DNA from: Desulforapulum sp034007745
GTDB taxonomy: Bacteria; Desulfobacterota; Desulfobacteria; Desulfobacterales; Desulfobacteraceae
Direction: 5' to 3'
Assembly (NCBI GenBank): GCA_034007745.1
Contig: JAVEQI010000013.1
Span: forward strand, 1-64,000
Length of the DNA stretch: 64,000 nucleotides
The notes under the pieces are model-generated. The model was not told the DNA's origin. It ran no database searches and was given only the letters and a program-made list of their open reading frames with translations. This document shows, piece by piece, positions 51,473 through 59,570 of the stretch (position 1 is the first letter of the stretch; each line of letters opens with the position of its first letter). The position numbers and the translations under genes are program-made.

Positions 51473-53608
51473 TCATACCTGGGAAGCAAGCCGGCAGGTG
51501 ATTGAAAGCGGACAGTCCTGCTCCTTATTATCATCGTGGGCATGTTCATGAACCGTGCATATGGCCTGTTCTATGGTTGGATAGATGTGATTCCTTCCGA
51601 TCTTTTCAATAAGATATGTCCGTTCAAACACCTGTGCAACAGATTCATTGATGCCTGAGAAGGAAATATCCACCCCGGCACTCCTCACATTGTCGATCAA
51701 GAGGGAGAGAAGCTCTTCACCGGATGCATCAATGTCGTTGATGCCGTTGGAAACAATGATAATATGCTTGAGCTCTTTTTTTCGGGTCATCCGATCGCTG
51801 ATCTGATCCTCAAGATAGCTTGCATTGGCAAAAAACAAAGGACCATCAAACCGGACAAGGTCAATATGCTTACATTCCCTTAAACCATGGGTTACCGAGC
51901 AGCGAAGGGCGTTGTCATCATGCCTTGACAAAGAGGATACCTTGGGCCGCATACTCTTGTAAAGAAAAACCATGAGGGATAAAACTACACCCACCATGAT
52001 CCCCTTGTCAAGATGGGGTGCAAAGGCAAGGGTGCATACAAAGGTGATGATGGAAATAGCACCGTCATACCACTGAGCCCGCCATGCATGGATAAAACCC
52101 GATACGTTTACAAGCCCGACAACGGCCATCATGATAACGGCGGCAAGCACACTCTGGGGAAGATGGTAGAGAAGCGGGGTAAAAAAGAGAAGCACAACCA
52201 CCACGGCAAGACTTGTAAACACACTGGATAGCCCTGTAACCGCACCGGCCTGGAGGTTGACCGCAGACCGGGAAAAAGAGCCAGAAACGGGATAGCTCTT
52301 GCCCACAGCCCCGAGGATGTTGGCAAGGCCCTGGCCGATGAGCTCCTGATTGGGATCCAGGCGCTGGCCGGTCTTTGCTGCCATGGCCTTTGCAATGGAA
52401 ATCGCCTCCATGAAACCCAGAAGCGAGATAATGGCGGCAAACGGCAAAAGACGAAGCATAACCTTGAGGTCAAGCCTGGGCATGGAAAGAGAGGGAAGCC
52501 CACTTGGAACGGTGCCGACAACTTCACCCCCGCCCATGATAAGAAGATTTTCCGTATCAAGGAGGCGGTTCCCCACCTTGAGCCTCCAGGTCCTGCCGTC
52601 GGTTTTCACATTCCCAGGCACCTCCTGACGAAGAACCAAAGTAAGAGAACCATCGTTGTTCTCGACCCCGGAAAAGAGAAGATCCCTCAAGGCTTCTCTC
52701 TGAAGATGGGATTTGTGATTGAGGCGCTCAAGTTTTACCGCTGTTACGTTGAAATCATGCACCGCATCCAGCACCTTTATGGTGTCCTTCTCTTTTTTGG
52801 CCTCGTCAACGGCATTGGAACCTGCGGCCCTCTCATCTGCAAGGCGGGGAATCTCACCGACTACTCGGTTGAACTCCTGGATTCTGGAACGTACATCAGG
52901 TGAGTCAAAGGCTGAAATATCAACTGTTTTGTTGTGCTCAAACCCCATGGACCAGGCGATCACAATGGTGACTGCAACAGCCACAAGCACGTTGGGGACC
53001 TTGGGCACCATCTTTTTCAACCCGTACATGATGGCAAAGGCAAGCACCCCCATGGAAAGGGTCGGCCAGTGGGTGTAATGAACGGCAGCCCTGCACACGC
53101 TGAGGATAGTCTCATAGTGGTGCTCGGCCTTGTCCACATATACGCCAAACATCTTAGACAGCTGTGATGAGGCAATGATGATGGCAGCGGCATTGGTAAA
53201 ACCGTTCACAACGGGGTGGGAGAGAAAATTCACCACAAGGCCGAGGCGCAAGACACCAAGGGAAAACTGAAAAATACCGACCATCAGGGCAAGCACGATG
53301 GCGTAGGCAATGAAACCTTCGCTGCCGGCCGTTGCAAGGGGTTCAAGGCTTGCCGCAGTCATGAGGGAAACAACGGCCACAGGGCCCGTTGCAAGCTGGC
53401 GGCTCGATCCAAAAAGAGCCGCAACCATGGGGGGCAGAAAGGAGGCGTAAAGGCCAAAATATGACGGCATTCCGGCCAACTGGGCATAGGCCATGGACTG
53501 GGGGATGAGTACCAGGGCCACGGTGAGCCCCGCCAGAAGATCAATCCTTAACTTGTCAAGATTGTATCCCTTGAACCATGGGAGAAACGGTAATAGTTTT
53601 GTCAACAT
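51473..53608 (-). CDS. SulP-family anion permease with STAS domain and long insertion
   Basis: A 711-residue inner-membrane transporter of sulfate or bicarbonate type. The N-terminal part has the SulP motif GLTVALVLIPQSMAYAQLAG and further helices up to ~residue 222. A ~135-residue soluble insertion follows (~227-362) before GTVPSGLPSLSMP and the remaining helices. A C-terminal STAS domain (~585-690) carries INDIDASGEELL. Ordinary SulP proteins are 550-600 residues without the insertion. In this genome context sulfate import is likely. A receiver fusion gene lies downstream, with a 222-bp gap. Confidence 0.93.
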   Translation of the reverse strand: MLTKLLPFLPWFKGYNLDKLRIDLLAGLTVALVLIPQSMAYAQLAGMPSYFGLYASFLPPMVAALFGSSRQLATGPVAVVSLMTAASLEPLATAGSEGFIAYAIVLALMVGIFQFSLGVLRLGLVVNFLSHPVVNGFTNAAAIIIASSQLSKMFGVYVDKAEHHYETILSVCRAAVHYTHWPTLSMGVLAFAIMYGLKKMVPKVPNVLVAVAVTIVIAWSMGFEHNKTVDISAFDSPDVRSRIQEFNRVVGEIPRLADERAAGSNAVDEAKKEKDTIKVLDAVHDFNVTAVKLERLNHKSHLQREALRDLLFSGVENNDGSLTLVLRQEVPGNVKTDGRTWRLKVGNRLLDTENLLIMGGGEVVGTVPSGLPSLSMPRLDLKVMLRLLPFAAIISLLGFMEAISIAKAMAAKTGQRLDPNQELIGQGLANILGAVGKSYPVSGSFSRSAVNLQAGAVTGLSSVFTSLAVVVVLLFFTPLLYHLPQSVLAAVIMMAVVGLVNVSGFIHAWRAQWYDGAISIITFVCTLAFAPHLDKGIMVGVVLSLMVFLYKSMRPKVSSLSRHDDNALRCSVTHGLRECKHIDLVRFDGPLFFANASYLEDQISDRMTRKKELKHIIIVSNGINDIDASGEELLSLLIDNVRSAGVDISFSGINESVAQVFERTYLIEKIGRNHIYPTIEQAICTVHEHAHDDNKEQDCPLSITCRLASQV

Positions 53609-53651
53609 TTAATCACCTAAGTTTAGAGTTGAGTTATGGGTTTAAATTAAT

Positions 53652-54236
53652 TCATCTTTCGTATTTTAAAATTTTCCTGCAGGAACCCAGGAGCTCGTTA
53701 AAAAGAGCCCCTGTGTCGTAGAGATTATAGATCTTGAACCGGACCACCCCGTCAACCATGGAAAAAATCACCAGGGCCGTCTTCCGGGTGTCTAAAGCCC
53801 GAATGGATCCATCTTTACGACCAAGGGCAACTGCCCGCTCAAAAACGTCCACAAGGCTGTTGTATACATTTTCAAGGTGACTGCGGCACTCCATGTTCAC
53901 CAGGGCAAGCTTGTAGGGATAGTGACTGTGGAGCAGCAGAAACCACTCTTCCATTGCTCCTGCAAGGTAGAGATAAAATGAGATGACCCCCTCCACAAGA
54001 TCTATTCCCGAATCAAACTCGTGGTGTTCAAGGTAGGCGTCAAACTCCTGTATAATACCGTCCTTGACCGTTTCCAGGGCCATCAAAAAAAGAGCTTCCT
54101 TGCTTTTGAAGTGATAGAAGACCGTTGCACCTGAAACTCCGGCCAACCTTGCAACCTCGGTCATGGAGGCATCTTGAAACCCCCTGTCAGCAAAAAGGGT
54201 TATTGCAGAATTCAGGATATCATCTTTTTTAGACAT
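53652..54236 (-). CDS. TetR/AcrR-family transcriptional repressor
   Basis: A 194-residue repressor. The start is the ATG after ACGGAGA; an in-frame start 33 bp earlier has no site. The N-terminal helix-turn-helix is typical (MTEVARLAGVSGATVFYHFKSKEALF). The C-terminal ligand domain is helical. It is divergent from the half-size MFS gene, and a palindrome at 54322-54339 between them fits a TetR operator. Ligand unknown. Confidence 0.92.
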   Translation of the reverse strand: MSKKDDILNSAITLFADRGFQDASMTEVARLAGVSGATVFYHFKSKEALFLMALETVKDGIIQEFDAYLEHHEFDSGIDLVEGVISFYLYLAGAMEEWFLLLHSHYPYKLALVNMECRSHLENVYNSLVDVFERAVALGRKDGSIRALDTRKTALVIFSMVDGVVRFKIYNLYDTGALFNELLGSCRKILKYER

Positions 54237-54279
54237 CTTTTCTCCGTTAAGGATTTTAATCGGCCACACCCAAACTCAA

Positions 54280-54326
54280 CTACTGACCGAATCAGCTACT
54301 GAACTACTGGTCGAATCAGCTACTGA
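54280..54326. repeat. Direct repeat in TetR control region
   Basis: Two copies of about 22 bp, CTACTGACCGAATCAGCTACTG and CTACTGGTCGAATCAGCTACTG, differing at two positions, each starting one repeat length apart. Confidence 0.7.
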
Positions 54327-54339
54327 TTGATCAGTCAGT
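54322..54339. promoter_or_regulatory. Candidate TetR operator
   Basis: ACTGATTGATCAGTCAGT is an 18-bp near-perfect palindrome with one mismatched pair, 86 bp upstream of the TetR start and 112 bp before the MFS ATG. It can serve both divergent promoters. Confidence 0.65.
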
Positions 54340-54402
54340 TTTTTATTACCAATAAAAACTATCCAGGTCAACAAAAAAAGCAAATATTGCAAATTGACAT
54401 GA

Positions 54403-55017
54403 AACGAACATATCCAGCCCAGGGAGGCAGAACTTCCATCCTGGAGATCCATGGTAAGCGCTCCAGGCCTTTGCGGAATCTTTGCATACAGGTTCGCCTA
54501 CACGGCCTGCATCGGCATCATCTGGAGCTTTCTCCCCATATTTGCCCATTCAAGATTCAACCTCACCGATACCCACACAGGGTTCCTTGTGATGCTGGGG
54601 GTCTTTATCAGCGGAATTTTTCAGATCCCCATGGGATACCTTGCCGATCGGTTCAACACACGAATAATGGTGGTCGTGGGCGGAGTTCTGTGTGCGGCCG
54701 GCATGCTCATAGTCAGCACTGCAGACTCCTACGGGGGACTTGTGCGGGCAATATGCCTCTTCGGTATCGGCGGCGGCGTCTCCATGCCGTCGATCATGGC
54801 AATGGCCGTTATCAAGGGGAACCAGAAAAAGGCCATGGGATCTGTGATTTCCCTGATCACCATGGCCCACAGCCTGGGCATGATGACAGGTTCCATGGCC
54901 GCAGGGCTTGCCATGGATCATGCCGAGCTCGCTGTGGTATTTCCCTTTGGTGCCGGCGTCATGATCTTTGGCGGGACGGCGTTTAATCTCTTCATGAAAC
55001 GGGATCATCGGGCATGA
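54403..55017 (+). pseudogene. C-terminal half of an MFS transporter
   Basis: The frame is open from 54403, after a stop at 54400, and an ATG lies at 54451 (188 residues) with GGAGATCC ahead. The sequence has about six membrane helices and the second-half MFS loop GIFQIPMGYLADRF. The residues before the ATG (ELPSWRS) resemble the linker between the halves, so the N-terminal half of a normal 12-helix protein is missing. Either a decayed gene or a half-size protein working as a dimer. Drug or metabolite export under TetR control is possible. Confidence 0.7.
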
Positions 55018-55093
55018 CAATACCATCGCCAACACTGTAGGGAAAATTCATGAGTTATCCTTGCGTGGATTGCGAAAAAACTCCCAGGAGAGG

Positions 55094-55122
55094 TTGACAC
55101 CCATTTCTTGTTCCGATATCGT
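55094..55122 (+). promoter_or_regulatory. Candidate promoter for cfa
   Basis: TTGACA at 55094-55099, 17-bp spacer, TATCGT at 55117-55122, about 85 bp before the ATG. TAATAT slightly further on is an alternative minus-10. Confidence 0.45.
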
Positions 55123-55205
55123 TAATATAGCAAAATAGCAAAGCAACATTTAGTGAAGACATACCGTTTAGATATCATTAAATTTATTTAAAAGGAGGTG
55201 TCCAA

Positions 55206-56324
55206 ATGGGAAACGGAGATCAAGAAACTTTTGCTCGATTGCTTCAGCATGCGGGCATCACCATCAACGGTGACCGCCCCTTTGATCCCAAGATACACAA
55301 CAAAGAAGTTTTCCGAAGAGTCCTGACCCAGAAGAACCTCGGCCTTGGCGAAACCTATATGGAAAAATGGTGGGACTGCAAGGCAATTGATCAGTTCATC
55401 GCAAAAATCCTGCAAGCAGACCTTACCAGACACTTAAAAAAAGACTGGGCCACGGCCATGCAGATGTTTAAAGCTGCGGTTTTAAACCTCCAGCGGCCGA
55501 GTCGGGCATTCAGGGTCGGGGAAACCCATTACGATGTTGGCAATGACCTGTATGTTAGGATGCTGGACAAGAGGATGCAATACTCCTGCGGCTATTTCAA
55601 GGAAACAGACGAGCTTGAAGAGGCCCAGCGGGCAAAGCTTGACCTTATCTGCAAAAAGCTGCTCCTGGAACCTGGAATGGAGATTGTAGAATTTGGCTGC
55701 GGATTTGGCGGATTTGCACAATTTGCCGCCAAAAATTACGGCGTCAGCGTAACTGGCTACACTGTTTCAAAGGAACAGGCAAAATTTGCAAGGGAATACT
55801 GCAAAGGACTGCCCATCACTATTCAGCTTGCAGACTATCGCAAAGCCCAGGGCCATTATGACCGGGTCGTTTCCATTGGCCTGATGGAGCATGTGGGGTA
55901 CAAAAACTATCGAACCTACATGAAACTTGCCAACCGACTCCTCAAGGATGACGGCATGGTCTTTATCCACACAATTGGGGGCAACACGAGCAGCATTACC
56001 GCCAACCCATGGACCACAAAGTATATTTTCCAGAACGGCATGTTGCCATCCCTGGCCCAGCTCTCCAAATCCATGGAGGGAATTTTTGTCGTGGAAGACT
56101 GGCATAACTTTGGTGAGGATTACGACCGGACACTCATGGCATGGCATGACAACTTTGTCCGGTCCTGGCCTGAGATCAAACAAAACTACACCGAATCCTT
56201 TTACCGCATGTGGAAATACTATCTGTTAAGCTCGGCAGGGGGTTTTCGTGCAAGGAGCATGCAGCTATGGCAGATTCTCATGACCAAACCGGGACGACCC
56301 GCCCCGGTCACCCGAATTTCCTAA
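55206..56324 (+). CDS. cfa: Cyclopropane-fatty-acyl-phospholipid synthase
   Basis: Adds a methylene group from SAM to cis double bonds of membrane lipids. The 372-residue protein is near the usual length (E. coli 382). Residues ~1-110 are the lipid-binding part (LGETYMEKWWD); the methyltransferase core has QYSCGYF, the glycine loop EFGCGFGGFAQFA and GLMEHVGYKNY, and ends with EDWHNFGEDYD. AAAGGAGG precedes the ATG. It is followed 10 bp later by a FAD oxidoreductase, a likely lipid-modifying partner. Confidence 0.95.
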   Translation: MGNGDQETFARLLQHAGITINGDRPFDPKIHNKEVFRRVLTQKNLGLGETYMEKWWDCKAIDQFIAKILQADLTRHLKKDWATAMQMFKAAVLNLQRPSRAFRVGETHYDVGNDLYVRMLDKRMQYSCGYFKETDELEEAQRAKLDLICKKLLLEPGMEIVEFGCGFGGFAQFAAKNYGVSVTGYTVSKEQAKFAREYCKGLPITIQLADYRKAQGHYDRVVSIGLMEHVGYKNYRTYMKLANRLLKDDGMVFIHTIGGNTSSITANPWTTKYIFQNGMLPSLAQLSKSMEGIFVVEDWHNFGEDYDRTLMAWHDNFVRSWPEIKQNYTESFYRMWKYYLLSSAGGFRARSMQLWQILMTKPGRPAPVTRIS

Positions 56325-56334
56325 GGAGCCGGTC

Positions 56335-57273
56335 TTGATCTATGCTCCCGTCATTGTTGTGGGTGCAGGTCCTGCCGGATCTGCCGCAACCTTTGAACTA
56401 AAAAAAAGGGCCATCCCCACCCTGCTCCTCGACAAATCGGTTTTTCCGAGGAGCAAGGTGTGTGCCGGCTGGATCACGCCCGAAGTTCTCGATCTTCTGA
56501 ATCTTACCCCGGCAAAATACCCCCACACCATGACCAAATTTGACCGCCTGCATTTCCACTTTCTTGGACGAACACTGGCGGTCAATACCCGTCAGTACGC
56601 AATCCGAAGATACGAATTTGACCAATGGATGCTCAAACGGTCCGGTGCAGAGGTTCACACCCACAAGGTTAAACGAATCACCCGGAGCAAGGATCAATAC
56701 ATCATTGACGATCGCTACATCTGCGATTTTCTCATCGGCGCAGGCGGCACCCACTGCCCTGTTCAGCGAACTCTCTTCAACGATCTTCACCCCAGATTGA
56801 ACAAGAGTCTCATCGCAGCCGTTGAAGCTGAATATCCCTGCAAGGCCCTTGACAGGCGATGTCATATCTGGTTTTTCCACGACAAGGTGCCGGGCTATGG
56901 CTGGTATCTTCCCAAGCTCGGAGGATATGTGAACGTGGGTATTGGCGGAAAGCTTTTAAAACTAAAGCACCAGGGCCGAACCATCATGGACCACTGGCAT
57001 AGCTTTATAAAGACTCTGCTTGATCTCTCGATCCTTTCGTCTCCCCCGCCCCATCCCAGAGGCCACACCTATTTTCTCAGGCAGCCCCGCCTTCAACCCG
57101 GGATCAACAACGCATTTTTGGCGGGGGATGCAGCAGGCCTTGCGACCCTGGACATGGGCGAGGGCATCGCCGCTGCCATCGCAAGCGGCATCCAAGCGGC
57201 AAAGGCGGTAACGAAAGGTCACCCCCACTCCCTTGACCGACTGCCAAGGTTCAGCGGCCGGAGTTTTATGTAG
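56335..57273 (+). CDS. FAD-dependent oxidoreductase, geranylgeranyl-reductase-like
   Basis: A 312-residue flavoprotein. The start is TTG with AAGGAGCCGG upstream. The FAD motif is VVGAGPAGSAATFELKK, KVCAGWITPE is typical of the geranylgeranyl-reductase/lycopene-cyclase-like group, and FLAGDAAGLATLDMGEG is the second FAD motif. The protein ends soon after that motif, shorter than most relatives (~380). It probably reduces or modifies a lipid or quinone side chain, in line with cfa 10 bp upstream. Confidence 0.85.
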   Translation: MIYAPVIVVGAGPAGSAATFELKKRAIPTLLLDKSVFPRSKVCAGWITPEVLDLLNLTPAKYPHTMTKFDRLHFHFLGRTLAVNTRQYAIRRYEFDQWMLKRSGAEVHTHKVKRITRSKDQYIIDDRYICDFLIGAGGTHCPVQRTLFNDLHPRLNKSLIAAVEAEYPCKALDRRCHIWFFHDKVPGYGWYLPKLGGYVNVGIGGKLLKLKHQGRTIMDHWHSFIKTLLDLSILSSPPPHPRGHTYFLRQPRLQPGINNAFLAGDAAGLATLDMGEGIAAAIASGIQAAKAVTKGHPHSLDRLPRFSGRSFM

Positions 57274-57293
57274 CCAGAAGGGCCAGGTTTTTC

Positions 57294-57440
57294 CACCAGG
57301 ACGTGTGGGTTTTTTATAAGAAACAGCTTTTAGCTGTTAGCCATTAGCTTTTAGATAGCTAACAGCTAATCACTAACGGCTAACGGCTATCGTGTTTCAT
57401 CGTTCGTTGTGTCCGCAGGACATGGGGGTTATATGAAACT
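57294..57440. repeat. TTAGC-array palindromic repeat, copy F
   Basis: ACGTGTGGGTTTTTTATAAG, AAACAGCTTTTAGCTGTTAG, complementary GCTAACAGCTAATCAC and GGCTAACGGCTATCG, then GTTTCATCGTTCGTTGTGTC with the CCGCAGGAC hairpin. Confidence 0.85.
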
Positions 57441-57469
57441 CCCGTCGAAACATCACATAGGAAGTACCG

Positions 57470-57663
57470 ACTTCAGAGCCCGCTTTGGTCGCCCTGGCCG
57501 GAACATTGTAAACCAAAGGGGTAGGCTTTTTGCCCTTCCAGGCGTTAAGAAGCGCAGGCTGTTTGAGGACTTTAGCCCGCAGTTCCTGCGCTTTAGCCTG
57601 GAAGGGCAAAAAGCCCCCCGACGTTTACCGTTCCGGGCAGGGCGACCAAAGTGGGCGGAATGA
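57470..57663. mobile_element. Long imperfect palindrome between TTAGC elements
   Basis: CACTTTGGTCGCCCTG-type outer arms, GGCTTTTTGCCCTTCCAGGC inner arms and a GAAGCGCAGG / CCTGCGCTT core pair over ~190 bp. Arms are diverged. No transposase frame. Confidence 0.65.
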
Positions 57664-57685
57664 TACCATTACCCACCATGCCCCA

Positions 57686-57857
57686 TTGAGTTTCATGCTT
57701 CGTTGTGTCCGCAGGACATGTGGTTTTACGTGAAACAGCTTTTAGCGATTAGCTTTTAGCTCTTAGCTCTTAGCTAACAGCTAAAAGCTAACCGCTAACA
57801 GCTAACAGCTATCGTGTTTCATTGTTCGTTGTGTCTCTGGGGACATGTGGGTTATAT
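57686..57857. repeat. TTAGC-array palindromic repeat, copy G
   Basis: GTTTCATGCTTCGTTGTGTC, GCAGGACATGTGG, GAAACAGCTTTTAGCGATTA, the GCTAAAAGCTAACCGC half and CTATCGTGTTTCATTG with a final GTTGTGTC flank. It lies at the 3' end of the HisA-type gene. Confidence 0.85.
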
Positions 57858-58616
57858 AGATTCTTCCATTTTTTTTACAACAGCCGTGTAGGACAAGGTT
57901 CCCCCAAAAATATCAAGGGCGCTGCCAATGGTAAAATCCACACGTCCCTGCCCCAACCTGTTCACAGTGTCAATGTCCGCCATGGTGGAGACCCCGCCGG
58001 CATATGTGACAGGTATGGAAGAGTGTCTTCCAAGCATCTCCACAAGCTCTGCTTCGATCCCCTGCATCTTTCCCTCCACATCCACCCCATGGACAAGGAA
58101 CTCATCACAAAAGCCGGACAGGCGGGCCAGGGTTTCCGGATTTACGGCCACGTCGGTAAAGGTCTGCCACCGTTCCGTTACTATCCAGAATTCATCCCCC
58201 CGGCGTCTACAGCTGATATCCAGCACAAGGCGCTCTTTCCCAACAGCTTTAACAAGCAGCTTTAACCGATCCATATCCACCTTGCCCGCTGAAAAGACAT
58301 AGGAGGTAACAATCACATGGCTTGCGCCGGCATCTAAGAAACGAAAGGCATTATCCGGCGTAATGCCCCCCCCGGCCTGGAGGCCGCCGGGATAGGCTGA
58401 AACAGCGTCGATAATTGCATCCTGATTTCCGGGCCCAAGACCAATCACATGACCACCTGTCAGGTTATCCAGCTTGTAAATCTCGGCAAAATCCCGTGAA
58501 GATTTTATGCTTTCAAAATTCATAACAGGTTTTTTACCTTTTTTATCGGCCAGGGTCCCCCCCACAATCTGAACCACCTTGCCGTTGTGCAAATCAATAC
58601 ATGGTCTGAACCTCAT
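57852..58616 (-). CDS. hisA: HisA of the eukaryotic type
   Basis: A 254-residue isomerase of histidine synthesis (ProFAR to PRFAR). It opens FRPCIDLHNGKVVQIVGG and has GHVIGLGPGNQDA, LQAGGGITPDNA, VLDISCRRRG, VHGVDVEGKMQG and VTYAGGVSTM, the set seen in fungal and plant enzymes (TIGR02129) rather than common bacterial HisA. The ATG with GGGAGG at 8-base spacing is chosen over one 18 bp earlier. No other his gene is adjacent. Confidence 0.9.
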   Translation of the reverse strand: MRFRPCIDLHNGKVVQIVGGTLADKKGKKPVMNFESIKSSRDFAEIYKLDNLTGGHVIGLGPGNQDAIIDAVSAYPGGLQAGGGITPDNAFRFLDAGASHVIVTSYVFSAGKVDMDRLKLLVKAVGKERLVLDISCRRRGDEFWIVTERWQTFTDVAVNPETLARLSGFCDEFLVHGVDVEGKMQGIEAELVEMLGRHSSIPVTYAGGVSTMADIDTVNRLGQGRVDFTIGSALDIFGGTLSYTAVVKKMEESI

Positions 58617-58737
58617 CGTCTTACCTCCCTTCATGAAATCCTTGAATCTTTAGGGCTATTAAAAAACATACCATAGCAGTTATTTCTCTGCAACCTTGGG
58701 ATTTTGATCCTCCTGGCAAATGGCATTCTAGCGGTCC

Positions 58738-59208
58738 TTACCTGGAAACCCTTGTTGTACCATCGGCAGCAGTGATGATCCTCACCCTCTCCCCTGCCAG
58801 AAACGTGACATCGGCTTCCTGCACAACAACGATGGTGTGACCGCTGTCTTTTCTCACGACTATTTCAAGGCCCTGTTTTCGGGTAATCCCCTCTTCAGCG
58901 GCCGTTCCTGCAGCAGCTCCGGCAAGGGCGCCAACAACGGTGGCAACGGTTCTGCCCCGGCCACCCCCCACAGTGCTGCCCACTACACCGCCCGTCACAG
59001 CACCTGCAGCTGCTCCAATGGGGGTTTTTGTACCTTCGATCATCACCTCCCTGACAGATTCAACGGTTCCTGCTTCAACGGTCTGAACCTGTCTTGCCTG
59101 GTCCCGGGAATAAACCTGACCAGATCTACTCGATGCACATCCGGCTAAGCTTAACCCGACCAATGCCGCGAAAAAAAACGATGCAACTTTAAATTTTAAT
59201 GTTTTCAT
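58738..59208 (-). CDS. Glycine-zipper outer-membrane lipoprotein
   Basis: A 156-residue lipoprotein. The signal is FFFAALVGLSLAGC, with the cysteine in the LSLAGC lipobox. Glycine-zipper segments follow (GAAAGAVTGGVVGSTVGG and VVGALAGAAAGTAAEEG), as in SlyB/Pcp-type proteins that pack in the outer membrane. The start MKTLKF is chosen because upstream residues are not signal-like. Role: envelope integrity, by family. Confidence 0.87.
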   Translation of the reverse strand: MKTLKFKVASFFFAALVGLSLAGCASSRSGQVYSRDQARQVQTVEAGTVESVREVMIEGTKTPIGAAAGAVTGGVVGSTVGGGRGRTVATVVGALAGAAAGTAAEEGITRKQGLEIVVRKDSGHTIVVVQEADVTFLAGERVRIITAADGTTRVSR

Positions 59209-59570
59209 AAACAAATCAACTCCTTTTTTTAACGATAATAGGACCACTGTTTATTATATAACACCTTAACATTAGGTTCAACACCAATTTAAATGACAAT
59301 ACCTGGCATGCCTTGAGGGAATCAAAGAAAAAAACTTTAACCACGAAAGTCACGAAAGAATAGGTTTTTCTCCTGGTATCCTTTACTTTTCGCTTTACAC
59401 TGAGAACATTCACCGATTTGAATGGTGACTCTATCTTTCGTGTTTTTTCGTGCCTTTCGTGGTTAATATGTGTAAATTATTTTTATGCTGATGAAGGGTA
59501 CCAATGATGCTAAAAAATAACTTTGTAGCATAAAAATGAAACCTTACAAAAAAAAGGAACTGAAAAACAA
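59209..59570. other. Intergenic region with ACGAAA-ended repeat
   Basis: 362 bp between divergent genes, holding the repeat at 59335-59468. The remainder should carry the promoters of both genes; no clear boxes seen. Confidence 0.5.
59335..59468. repeat. ACGAAA-ended inverted repeat, copy 2
   Basis: TTAACCACGAAAGTCACGAA and TTTCGTGCCTTTCGTGGTTAA close the ends, with a further internal stem (TTCACCGATTTGAATGGTGA). Related to 9500-9650. Confidence 0.65.

Larger units (their letters stand above)
57274..57851. other. Repeat-filled intergenic region
   Basis: 578 bp made almost wholly of two TTAGC elements (57294-57440 and 57686-57857) enclosing a long palindrome (57470-57663). Short open frames here read through the repeats and are not treated as genes. 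Confidence 0.7.

Noticed and set aside
54327..54986. Long plus-strand frame starting MISQFFITN over the MFS gene
   Set aside because: It is out of frame with the membrane-protein sequence and is Pro/His/Arg-rich, typical of a shadow frame.
57397..57663. Open frames on both strands with similar peptides in the palindrome
   Set aside because: They read through an imperfect palindrome, so mirrored peptides are expected; no ribosome site or family match.
59216..59413. Open frame made of the ACGAAA repeat (SFVTFVVKVFFF)
   Set aside because: The peptide is the translation of the dispersed repeat, with no start signal.
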